A stretch of DNA of 16,042 bases, from the NCBI GenBank assembly GCA_022565015.1, contig JADFKI010000052.1, positions 1 to 16,042 on the forward strand, read 5' to 3'. Shown piece by piece: positions 6,806-14,112 of the stretch (the first letter of the stretch is position 1; each line of letters begins with the position of its first letter). Below the pieces are notes generated by a model, which was not told the DNA's origin, did not search any database, and saw only the letters and a list, made by a program, of their open reading frames with translations. The stretch comes from Chloroflexota bacterium. GTDB taxonomy: Bacteria; Chloroflexota; Dehalococcoidia; Lucifugimonadales; JADFKI01. A program made the position numbers and the translations under genes.

Positions 6806-8558
6806 GTCGAAGGAATACCTTCATTCGCTCGGATTTCGGCGTGTCGAGGAACTCCAGGAATTCCGGAAGTTCCAAGGTATTCACGATGTGGTGAGGCTCG
6901 CACCAGCCACGACGCGCCATCGCTATACCATAATGCACATTGTCCAGAGACTCCTCGGTATGAGCATCGGTGTTGATGACGAGAGGCACACCTATTTCCC
7001 TGGCCCTTGCTATGTGCGAGTCCTTGAGGTCCAGCCTTTCGGGAGAGGCGTTGATCTCCATGGCGGTGCCCGTTTCCAGGGCCGCCTTGAAAATCGCATC
7101 GAAGTCGGCCTCTATGGGCTGCCGCTCCCCGATGAGTCGCGTGGTGAGGTGGCCGACAACGTCCACGTATGGATTTCGCATGGCGGCGATGATCCGCTCG
7201 GTCATCGTCTGCCGGTCCTGTCCCATGGCCGAATGGACGGAGGCTACGACCCAGTCCAACTCCTGGAGCACGGAGTCGGGGTAGTCCAGGGTCCCGTCGG
7301 CCCGAATGTCCATCTCGGTGCCGCACAGAAGCCTGATGCCAGGATTTCGGTCATCCAGGTCCCGCACCATCTTCATGTGCTCGCTCAGCCGTTCGATGCT
7401 GAGACCGTTGGCGATTCCTCTTCCCACGGAGTGGTCGGTTATGGCCAGGTACTGTAGCCCTCTGTCTATGGCCGCCGCGACCATCACTTCCATTGGGTCG
7501 CGGCCATCGCTCCAGTCCGTATGGTCATGCAGATCGCCCTTTATATCGGCAATTTCAACCAGCCCTGGTATGCGGTGCTCCAATGCCGCCGGGATCTCCC
7601 AAACGCCGGTGCGAAGCTCAGGAGGCACATACTGAAGCCCCAGTCTCTCATAGAGGGACTCCTCGTCCGCGAACTCCTCCAGCTTGCCGTCGTCTACGTG
7701 AGTAAGGCCGTACTCGTTCAGGGACAACCCCAGGGAGTTGGCGTGGTCCCTGAGCTGAATATTGTGTTGCAGATTCCCCGTGAAATACTGCATCAGTGAG
7801 CCGTAGTGTCGATCGTCCACGACGCGCAGGTCGATCTGTATGCGGTCGCTGAGATATACGGACGCCTTCGTATCCCCGTGGCCCAGCACGTCGACGACGT
7901 TCGGCAAGGCTACCAGGGCGTCCAGGACCTCTTGAGGACTGCCGGACGTGCAGACGAGGTCGATGTCGCCGATGGTCTCCTCGTACCTTCGGAGGCTACC
8001 GGCGTATTGAATCTGCTGGATGCCTGGGCACCGGCTTCGGAGAGCTTCGATGATTCGGGTCGCGATTGGCATGGCGCGAGCGATGGGCATACGCTGGCTC
8101 TTGGTGCGAGCGAAACTGATCTGCCTGGCGATGTTCTCGGCCGTCTTTTTTCCGAGGCGAGGCAGAGAGGCCAGCCTTCCGTCCTTGATCGACTCTTCCA
8201 GCGACTCGACGGAGGTAACGTCCAGCTCTTTCCACAGCCTTCTGGTGGTCTTGGGACCGAGACCCGGGATCTGCATGAGGTCCAGGATGCCTTCAGGAAA
8301 TTCGGCCTTGAGGCGATCGTAATAGGCTAGCTCGTTGGTGTTCACCAGCTCGGCGATCTTCTCCGATATCGCCTTGCCGATGCCCGGGATCTCCTTCAAG
8401 TCCTTCTCCTCGCGGACCATGTCTTCCAGCTCCGAGGGAAGGCGCTCGATGGTACGAGCCGCACGCTGGTAGGCCCTTATGGTGAAGACCTTCTCACCCT
8501 GCATTTCCAGCAGGCCGGCTATGTTTTCGAAGACCTCGGCTATCTGTCCGTTGTTCAC
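6798..8558 (-). CDS. polX: DNA polymerase/3'-5' exonuclease PolX
   Basis: This family-X polymerase is used in gap-filling and base-excision-type repair. Its 586 residues match bacterial PolX. The N-terminal domain has helix-hairpin-helix segments: EIPGIGKAISEKIAEL (about 56-71), QIPGLGPKTTRRLW (about 96-109) and SLPRLGKKTAENIA (about 131-144). The palm carries GSLRR (187-191), then GDIDLV with catalytic D198 and D200, and the third Asp D243 in IQIDLRVV. The C-terminal PHP domain, a Mn-dependent exonuclease/phosphatase, has DLHDHTDWSDG (H344, H346, D351), ITDHS (H376), GTEMDI (E415), SVHS (H442), GH (470) and NTDAH (H533). Both active sites look intact. The start is GTG at 8558, with GGGAG about 7 nt upstream. 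It lies 95 bp downstream of secA in the same direction and overlaps the next gene by 8 nt. Confidence 0.96.
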   Translation of the reverse strand: MNNGQIAEVFENIAGLLEMQGEKVFTIRAYQRAARTIERLPSELEDMVREEKDLKEIPGIGKAISEKIAELVNTNELAYYDRLKAEFPEGILDLMQIPGLGPKTTRRLWKELDVTSVESLEESIKDGRLASLPRLGKKTAENIARQISFARTKSQRMPIARAMPIATRIIEALRSRCPGIQQIQYAGSLRRYEETIGDIDLVCTSGSPQEVLDALVALPNVVDVLGHGDTKASVYLSDRIQIDLRVVDDRHYGSLMQYFTGNLQHNIQLRDHANSLGLSLNEYGLTHVDDGKLEEFADEESLYERLGLQYVPPELRTGVWEIPAALEHRIPGLVEIADIKGDLHDHTDWSDGRDPMEVMVAAAIDRGLQYLAITDHSVGRGIANGLSIERLSEHMKMVRDLDDRNPGIRLLCGTEMDIRADGTLDYPDSVLQELDWVVASVHSAMGQDRQTMTERIIAAMRNPYVDVVGHLTTRLIGERQPIEADFDAIFKAALETGTAMEINASPERLDLKDSHIARAREIGVPLVINTDAHTEESLDNVHYGIAMARRGWCEPHHIVNTLELPEFLEFLDTPKSERMKVFLRHA

Positions 8559-8653
8559 GACGGGGCTCCCAAGAACGTAGGCGGTCCGAACTGTCCCTCA
8601 GGGCCGGGATGTCGATTTCTGCTCTTCTCTGACCTTTTTACGACGTGCCGGTT

Positions 8654-11293
8654 TCAGGCGCCGTGGCACCTCTTGTACTTCTTGCCGCTACCACAGGGGC
8701 ATGCGGCGTTTCGCCCGACTTTCTGCGTTCCGGCGGGCACTTTTTCTCTCTTGGCACCGACTACATTTGCCATGACGCTCGTGTTCTTCGCGCTCACCTT
8801 CTGCACGGCGCGCTTGCCCTTGCCGGCGGCGATGTTGGACTGGACCATGCCGCCCATGTTGAAGATTGCATGAACGATTTCGAACTGAATGCCGGTCTGG
8901 AGCTCCTGGAACTTCTCGTGGCCCTGCTTCTTGTACATCACCAGCGGGTCCCGCTGACCGAACGCTTCAAGACCGATGCCCTGTCGTAGGTTCTCCATGG
9001 CGGTCAAGTGCTGCACCCACAAGGAGTCGATGACTCGCAGCATGACCTGGCGCTCCAATCTGCGCATGGTCTCGGCGGTAATCTCCGACTCCACCTCATC
9101 GTACAGCTCTAACGCCGCCTCCAGGAAGGAGTCTACGATCTCTTCCTGCGACATATCAAGGACCTCGTCGGGGTCAGAAAGGTCGGGAGGCAGAGGCATT
9201 ATGCCGCTGATCTCGCTGAGCATGCTCTCCGTATCCCAATCGCCGGGGCGGACGTCCGCCATGTAAGAGTCGCATATCTCCGTTAGTGCGGTTTCCACCA
9301 TACCCTGGATATTGGACTTCAAGTCCGCTCCGCCGAGAATCTTTTCGCGCTCTCCGTAGATTATGTCGCGGTGGGTGTTCACTACATCGTCGTACTCGAC
9401 GAGATGCTTTCTCATGTCGAAGTGGTGTGACTCGGTCTTGACCTGCGCGCCCTCGATGGCCTTGCTGATGGCTCTGCTTTCGAGGGCCGTATCGTCTTCG
9501 ATGGCCCAATCCATGAAGCGCTTTATGGTGTCTCCGCCGAAACGGCGCATCAGCTCGTCATCCAGGGCTACGTAGAATCGAGTCTGGCCGGGGTCCCCCT
9601 GGCGGCCGGAACGACCTCGGAGCTGGTTGTCGATTCGCCTCGCCTCGTGGCGCTCGGTGCCGACAATCTGGAGGCCGCCCTGCTCAATTACCTTCCCGTG
9701 GTCGGCCTCCCACTGCTCTCGGGAGATATCGAGGCTATCGGGGTTTCCCCCCAGCACGATGTCGGTGCCGCGACCCGCCATGTTGGTCGCCACCGTGACC
9801 GCGCCCGGACGGCCCGCCTGGTCGATTATGATCGCCTCTCGCTCGTGCTGCTTGGCGTTCAGCACCTCGTGGGCTACGCCTTCGCGTTTGAGCAGATCGC
9901 TAAGCAGCTCCGACTTGTCGATGTCCGTCGTGCCTACGAGGACCGGCTGGCCTCTGGCGCTGCGCTCCTTGATATCTTTAACGACAGCCCTGTACTTGGA
10001 GGCCTCGTCCTTGTAGATCAGATCGCGATCGTCTATGCGAATCATGGGCATGTTCGTGGGAATCTCCACGACTTCCAGCTTGTAGATCTTCCAGAACTCC
10101 TCGGCCTCAGTCGAGGCGGTGCCCGTCATGCCCGAAAGCTTCTTGTACAGGCGGAAGTAGTTCTGCAGGGTAATCGTCGCGTATGTGACAGACTCTCGAT
10201 GAACCTGGACGTTCTCCTTTGCCTCCAGGGCCTGGTGCAGGCCGTCGGAGTAACGTCTGCCCTCCATGAGGCGTCCCGTGAACTCGTCAACGATAATGAC
10301 CTGGCCGTCCTGGACCACATATTCGCGGTCCCTAAAGAATATGGCCTGGGCCTTGAGGGCGTTCTCGACAAAGTGAACGAGGTCGAAGTTAGAGGGGTCG
10401 TATAGATTTTCGACGTTCAGCATCCGCTCCAGATTGGTTATGCCCTCGTTGCTGAGGGACACCGTGCGGTGCTTCTCGTCGATGGTGTAGTCATCGGTCA
10501 GTTTCAGATTCGGAACGAGCCTGGAGAACTTCTGGTATTCCTTGGGCGACTGTTGTGCCGGGCCGCTGATAATAAGGGGAGTTCGCGCCTCGTCGATGAG
10601 GATGTTGTCCACCTCGTCGACGATGGCGAAGCTACGCTGCCGCTGTGTTTTCTGCTCAACATCTATGACCATGTTGTCTCGCAGGTAGTCGAACCCGAAC
10701 TCGTTGTTTGTCCCGTAGGTTATGTCGGCTGCGTACGCCTCGCTACGCTCCACCCGGCGCAGCTTCTCCATGCCTCGCTCGCCGTCTTCCAATGTTGCAT
10801 CGTAGATATACGACGCATCGTGCTGCAACACGCCGACACTGACGCCAAGCAGGTCGTATATGACGCCCATCCATTGGGCGTCGCGGCGCGCCAGGTAGTC
10901 GTTGACCGTGACCAGATGAACGCCTTCGCCGCCAATGGCATTGAGGTAGGCGGGCAGGGTGGCGACCAGAGTCTTACCCTCACCGGTGCGCATCTCAGCG
11001 ATCTTTCCCTGGTGAAGGGCTATGCCTCCGATCAGCTGCACATCGAATTGGCGCATTCCCAGCGTGCGCTTCCCGGCCTCTCGCACCGCGGCAAAGGCCT
11101 CGGGAAGGATATCGTCCAGGTCCTCGCCTTTGTCGATGCGGACCGCGAACTCTTCCTTGAGTCCGCTGAGGTCGTAGTCTGAAAGCTTCTCGAACTCAGG
11201 CTCAAGCTCGTTTATATCTTCTACTGCACCTTGTAGCTTCTTGAGAGCGCTGTCGTTGGAGCCTCCAAGCAGCCTGGTGAATGTCTTTAGCAT
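8654..11293 (-). CDS. secA: Preprotein translocase ATPase SecA (first copy)
   Basis: This motor drives unfolded preproteins through SecYEG at the inner membrane. The 879-residue product is complete. Walker A is MRTGEGKT (101-108). Walker B is DEVD (226-229), followed by NILIDEARTPLIISG, with Asn where most SecA proteins have Ser. IVDEFTGRLMEGRRYSDG lies at about 334-351, at the junction with the preprotein-crosslinking region. Motor-2 motifs are TNMAGRGTDIVLGG (503-516) and QLRGRSGRQGDPG (557-569). The C-terminus is the zinc-binding SecB/ribosome-interaction tail with C865, C867, C876 and H877 (CPCGSGKKYKRCH). The ATG at 11293 has AGGGG about 12 nt upstream, a rather long spacing. It heads an operon with polX and the 234-aa gene. 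A second SecA gene begins at 15228 on the other strand. Confidence 0.98.
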   Translation of the reverse strand: MLKTFTRLLGGSNDSALKKLQGAVEDINELEPEFEKLSDYDLSGLKEEFAVRIDKGEDLDDILPEAFAAVREAGKRTLGMRQFDVQLIGGIALHQGKIAEMRTGEGKTLVATLPAYLNAIGGEGVHLVTVNDYLARRDAQWMGVIYDLLGVSVGVLQHDASYIYDATLEDGERGMEKLRRVERSEAYAADITYGTNNEFGFDYLRDNMVIDVEQKTQRQRSFAIVDEVDNILIDEARTPLIISGPAQQSPKEYQKFSRLVPNLKLTDDYTIDEKHRTVSLSNEGITNLERMLNVENLYDPSNFDLVHFVENALKAQAIFFRDREYVVQDGQVIIVDEFTGRLMEGRRYSDGLHQALEAKENVQVHRESVTYATITLQNYFRLYKKLSGMTGTASTEAEEFWKIYKLEVVEIPTNMPMIRIDDRDLIYKDEASKYRAVVKDIKERSARGQPVLVGTTDIDKSELLSDLLKREGVAHEVLNAKQHEREAIIIDQAGRPGAVTVATNMAGRGTDIVLGGNPDSLDISREQWEADHGKVIEQGGLQIVGTERHEARRIDNQLRGRSGRQGDPGQTRFYVALDDELMRRFGGDTIKRFMDWAIEDDTALESRAISKAIEGAQVKTESHHFDMRKHLVEYDDVVNTHRDIIYGEREKILGGADLKSNIQGMVETALTEICDSYMADVRPGDWDTESMLSEISGIMPLPPDLSDPDEVLDMSQEEIVDSFLEAALELYDEVESEITAETMRRLERQVMLRVIDSLWVQHLTAMENLRQGIGLEAFGQRDPLVMYKKQGHEKFQELQTGIQFEIVHAIFNMGGMVQSNIAAGKGKRAVQKVSAKNTSVMANVVGAKREKVPAGTQKVGRNAACPCGSGKKYKRCHGA

Positions 11294-11684
11294 CTAGTGA
11301 TTCCGCCCCTCAGTTCAACTGTGCCGGCCCGTGTGAGGCCGAAGTTTCGTCCAATTTACATTATAAACCATAAATCTGCCTTCCCGCCCCAGACGGCCTT
11401 CAACCCAAACAGAAAGAATACCGAGACCACTCGAAGGCTTTCCGTCGCCATTATATGCGCTGGCAAGACATTTAGACGATCATACGCCCGCCGCCGCGAG
11501 TTATTCCAGCGTTCGATCAACCACGTCAGCCCATCTAAATATTAAACGAAACTTCACGGGAGTGGTTGCGCGCCAGTCCAGTAATGTAGCACTCGAAGCA
11601 ACGGCCATTCTTGTGGTACGCTCATGGCTGCATAAAAGAAGGCATCTGAGCCTTCGACCAACAATCCATGGGAGGTAAATCAAC
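11294..11684. other. Divergent intergenic region upstream of secA
   Basis: These 391 bp hold no gene I can support. They contain the TATAAT of the secA promoter (complement of 11360-11365). There is a weak plus-strand candidate, TTGTGG (11611-11616) with ATAAAA (11632-11637) at a short spacing of 15 nt. A separated 10-bp inverted repeat pairs GAAGTTTCGT (11341-11350) with ACGAAACTTC (11546-11555). The AT-rich patches stand out from the neighbouring coding DNA. Confidence 0.5.
11360..11365 (-). promoter_or_regulatory. Probable -10 box of the secA operon
   Basis: The minus strand reads TATAAT here, a perfect consensus, about 67 nt before the secA ATG. No good -35 box occurs at 16-18 nt spacing; the sequence there is GC-rich (GGCGGG). 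The call rests on the -10 hexamer, the AT-rich surroundings and the position. Confidence 0.45.
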
Positions 11685-11996
11685 ATGGGGGACTATCTAT
11701 ATCTTGTCCAGATGGACGTGCCGAACGCCAAGGAAGACGCGTTCAATCGCATCTACGATACTCAGCACGTACCCAATTTGCTGAATGTGCCCGGCTTGAG
11801 CGCTTGCAAGAGGTACAAGTTGGAGTCCACCGACCAGGAGGGCATGGCCCGGTATCTCGCGCTCTACGAGATGGACTCCCCGGACCTTCCCGAGACCGCC
11901 GAGTGGAAGGAGCAGTCGGACAAGGGCGATTGGGCGAAAGAGATTCGACCACACACCACCAACCGTTCGCACGCCGTATTCAAAAAGGTCAACTAG
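11685..11996 (+). CDS. Small dimeric alpha/beta-barrel (EthD-like) protein
   Basis: The 103-residue protein has the outline of a ferredoxin-like dimeric alpha/beta barrel. It starts with a beta strand (YLYLVQMDVP), then a helix (KEDAFNRIYDTQHVPNLLNVPG), a strand with SACKRYKLES, a strand with ARYLALYEMDSPDL, then a helix (TAEWKEQSDKGDW). The Y-DTQHVP-L---PG pattern is typical of EthD/DUF4286-type proteins. Some members act in degradation or detoxification, but many are uncharacterised, so no reaction is assigned. The ribosome binding site GGGAGG (11670-11675) lies 9 nt before the ATG. It is probably co-transcribed with the DUF2277 gene 85 bp downstream, and it is divergent from secA. Confidence 0.8.
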   Translation: MGDYLYLVQMDVPNAKEDAFNRIYDTQHVPNLLNVPGLSACKRYKLESTDQEGMARYLALYEMDSPDLPETAEWKEQSDKGDWAKEIRPHTTNRSHAVFKKVN

Positions 11997-12081
11997 CCCG
12001 ATCCGGCCCGGCCCACGAAATCGCGCAGGAATATGACGCCGCATCTTAGCGCTCCGGGCGCCGGCTCATAGGGAGAAGAAA

Positions 12082-12294
12082 ATGTGCAGAAGCATCAAGA
12101 CACTGCGTAGACCCTACGCGGAAGGCACCGACCAGGAGGTGCGGGAGGCGGCACTTCAGTACATTCGTAAGATCAGCGGCTTCCGAAGGCCGTCTCAAGC
12201 CAACGAGAGCGCGTTTGAGGCCGCCGTCGAGGACGTGGCCAGGGCGTCGCGCAAGCTGCTGGACTCGATGACGGTACGAGCAGCCGCAGGATAG
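12082..12294 (+). CDS. DUF2277 family protein
   Basis: This 70-residue protein opens with the hallmark MCRSIKTLRRPYAEG. It continues with a pattern I recognise from DUF2277: ALQYIRKISGFRRPS, then AFEAAVEDVARASRKLLDS. The function of the family is unknown. The conserved N-terminal Cys and the Arg-rich helices suggest binding to nucleic acid or another partner, but that is inference only. Length and start agree with the family. AGGGAG at 12070-12075 lies 6 nt before the ATG. It is the second gene of a short plus-strand pair. Downstream, 12295-12398 has no clear terminator, only a weak hairpin (TTGGCT with AGCCGA), and then the inverted-repeat element begins. Confidence 0.85.
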   Translation: MCRSIKTLRRPYAEGTDQEVREAALQYIRKISGFRRPSQANESAFEAAVEDVARASRKLLDSMTVRAAAG

Positions 12295-12398
12295 CCTGCG
12301 TGGAGCCGGGGCCCTACATCTTGGCTGACCGACTTAGAGCCTAGCCGAAAACCTCATTTGGACGTTTTACGGTCCTTCGACAGTTTTCGGATAGACTC

Positions 12399-12614
12399 TA
12401 AGCTGGACTTTGTACAAAGAAGTTTCCTAAATTTGAGGGCATTCGAACGGGTTTATTATGGTGCCTTCGCTCTGCCGCATAAACACCCATCTCATCGTTC
12501 AAGGACTTTCCGCACCCGCCCCGCAAACTCGACATGTAAAAAGTGTGCCGATTACTGACCATCAGCTATACGCCTTCGTGTGAGGCGCAATTGGAATGTA
12601 CAAAGTCCAGCTTA
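12399..12614. mobile_element. MITE-like element with perfect terminal inverted repeats and TA ends
   Basis: The left end TAAGCTGGACTTTGTACA (12399-12416) and the right end TGTACAAAGTCCAGCTTA (12597-12614) are perfect 18-bp inverted complements; the match stops immediately on both sides. Reading the outermost TA as a duplicated target dinucleotide leaves 16-bp terminal repeats beginning AGCTGGAC. TA duplication is the signature of Tc1/mariner and IS630 transposases. The 216 bp hold no transposase or other credible frame, so the element would be non-autonomous and need a transposase from elsewhere in the genome. It is AT-richer than nearby coding DNA. The left end contains the palindrome CTTTGTACAAAG (12408-12419). 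A small hairpin, CGCCT with AGGCG, lies near 12571-12587. The right TA is inside the stop codon of the Memo-family gene. Confidence 0.75.
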
Positions 12615-13868
12615 CTTCTGGTCGTACAGCAGCGCTCCGACGATCGAGACTATGGAGCCGTTCTCAGCGTCGGCGGGGCACTGGTCATATCCCAGAGACT
12701 CGCCCCTGGCGCCTTCCAGCAGCTTGAGCATCAGGTATATCGGGGACAGGCCGCATATTCTGCGGGCGTCCCCTTCTCCACGAGACCTCTCCAGGAAGGA
12801 CTCGGCGTCGCACCTCAATATGTCCTTTACCGACTCACCGTCGTCCGCCGCCAGCCTGGCTCGGGCGATCGGGTCCAATGGAAGCGTGTCTCCGAAGGCC
12901 GGGCCCATATGAGCGAGGTCGGCCGCCGCAATCACCAGGACCTTCTTGCCGTACATCGCCTCTCCAAGGTAGTCCAGTGCCGCGCCAATGCACTCGTCGT
13001 CCGACGGGCTTCCCTGGCCGACGATATAGTCGTGGAATGAGCCGCAGAGCACCGGCACAATGGGGCATTGCCTTCCTTTCAGGAAGTGGTGGAACCAGAC
13101 TACCGCCAGCTCGATCGAGTGCTCTTTCGTGTGGTGGAGCTCCTCGGCGAAGGCCCTGTCTCTGCCGAGCGACTCCGCGAGTCCGTCGACGATTTCGATA
13201 TCGGTAGGCAGCACGCCGTGGGGTGTGGCATAGCTCTGACGGGTTGGGGTCAGCATACCCAGGCCGCCGGAGTGGTCCGTACCCAGTATTATCGCCAGCT
13301 CCACCTCGTCCAGGTAAGGCTCGGCTCGCTGCCAGAGCTCCGCGTATGTCAGGTGCCCGCGGGCGTAGTCGATATGCGGACAGACCATTCCGACCAGCGA
13401 ACCTTGCGAGGGCTCCACACCCTTTTCCACAGGCACCTTCGCGCAATAATCTGCGAACGTCGAGGTCAGTTCGTCGACGTCGCCGGGATAGACCGCGCCG
13501 GCGTGGGAAGGTGGGCGGCTGGGCAAATCTCGATACTCCACCAGCGCGCGGTCCACGGCGGAAACATACGAGCCGTTCTCCAGCAGCAGGGCCTCATCCA
13601 GCTGGGTGACTATGTCCCGAATGCGGTGGTCGGGCAGCTTGAACCCGACGCGAAGCGAATATGCCGGTCCCAGCGCGGCGAGGTCGCGTGAGCCGTCGCA
13701 CAGCGCCAGCAGCGGGGCCAGGGTCTGAGGTACGAGAACGTAGTTGTCCGCCAGGCCCAGAGGGTCCCGCAGGTACAGGTAGGACTGGCCTTCGTGTTCG
13801 ACCCATTGAGGTTCTACGGCCCTGAGCTTCGGGAACTCCGGAAGATCGTTCGACGGTTGCAGGCCCAA
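12612..13868 (-). CDS. amrB: Memo-family protein (AmmeMemoRadiSam system protein B) with an N-terminal extension
   Basis: The C-terminal part, about residues 118-418, is a Memo domain. Residues matching the metal-site and active-site positions of human MEMO1 are visible: H165 (CPHIDYARG), H199 (LGTDHSGG), D317 and H320 (AAADLAHMG) and C372 (RRICGLSP). The family motif HTKEHSIE is at 246-253. Bacterial homologues occur with an AMMECR1-like protein and a radical SAM enzyme, but neither is in this window and the reaction is unknown. The first 115 residues are an extra soluble domain, possibly a PqqD-like or winged-helix fold (LRDPLGLADNYVLVPQTLAP). The start is TTG at 13868, with AGGA 7 nt upstream. 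The final codon is followed by TAA, whose TA belongs to the right end of the inverted-repeat element. The gene is divergent from prs. Confidence 0.88.
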   Translation of the reverse strand: MGLQPSNDLPEFPKLRAVEPQWVEHEGQSYLYLRDPLGLADNYVLVPQTLAPLLALCDGSRDLAALGPAYSLRVGFKLPDHRIRDIVTQLDEALLLENGSYVSAVDRALVEYRDLPSRPPSHAGAVYPGDVDELTSTFADYCAKVPVEKGVEPSQGSLVGMVCPHIDYARGHLTYAELWQRAEPYLDEVELAIILGTDHSGGLGMLTPTRQSYATPHGVLPTDIEIVDGLAESLGRDRAFAEELHHTKEHSIELAVVWFHHFLKGRQCPIVPVLCGSFHDYIVGQGSPSDDECIGAALDYLGEAMYGKKVLVIAAADLAHMGPAFGDTLPLDPIARARLAADDGESVKDILRCDAESFLERSRGEGDARRICGLSPIYLMLKLLEGARGESLGYDQCPADAENGSIVSIVGALLYDQK

Positions 13869-13900
13869 TTAGCTATCCTAGAGACGACTTGATGAAGAGG

Positions 13901-13906
13901 ATTATA
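13901..13906 (-). promoter_or_regulatory. Probable -10 box of the Memo-family gene
   Basis: The minus strand reads TATAAT, within CCGATATAATCC. Its inner edge is 33 nt upstream of the TTG start, giving a leader of roughly 25 nt that still contains the AGGA ribosome binding site. The -35 region is poor (TGGCGT at 18 nt spacing). Confidence 0.45.
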
Positions 13907-14023
13907 TCGGGTGACCGACCGCCGACGCCATACAGATCCGACGCCTCCCAACCGAGCGTTCGAAAAGACGGGGTCGTACATGAGGATTCCGGAAGGCCCG
14001 AACACGTCGGAGACACGCCGTTA

Positions 14024-14032
14024 TGCTATAAT
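14024..14032 (+). promoter_or_regulatory. Extended -10 promoter of prs
   Basis: TGCTATAAT is a perfect extended -10 element (TGnTATAAT). The -35 region (ACGTCG) is weak, as extended -10 promoters allow. The predicted start is near 14039, leaving a leader of about 74 nt to the prs ATG at 14113. Confidence 0.65.
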
Positions 14033-14112
14033 CCCCACGCCTGAAATACCGCAGGTTGGAGTGCACCTTAAACCCCGCCATATCGCTGCGGAGCTCATTT
14101 TCAAGGAGTGCC

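Noticed and set aside
9647..11182. Long plus-strand open frames (252 and 237 codons) opposite secA
   Set aside because: Shadows of the secA coding strand. SecA motifs are complete on the minus strand.
12295..12398. Rho-independent terminator after the DUF2277 gene
   Set aside because: Only a weak six-pair stem with a 16-nt loop and a GGGCCC palindrome are present, without a U-tract.
12408..12419. Resemblance of CTTTGTACAAAG to a lambda-type/cloning attachment-site core
   Set aside because: Only a short palindrome matches. The sequence is explained by its place in a perfect terminal inverted repeat, and no vector sequence or integrase is present.
13068..13691. Plus-strand open frame of 207 codons opposite the Memo-family gene
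   Set aside because: The Memo-family metal-site and active-site residues on the minus strand explain this DNA; the plus frame has no recognisable features.
14056..14112. N-terminal extension of PRPP synthetase to the upstream ATG
   Set aside because: The added residues are not part of the family, while AAGGAG directly precedes ATG 14113, which starts the expected N-terminus.
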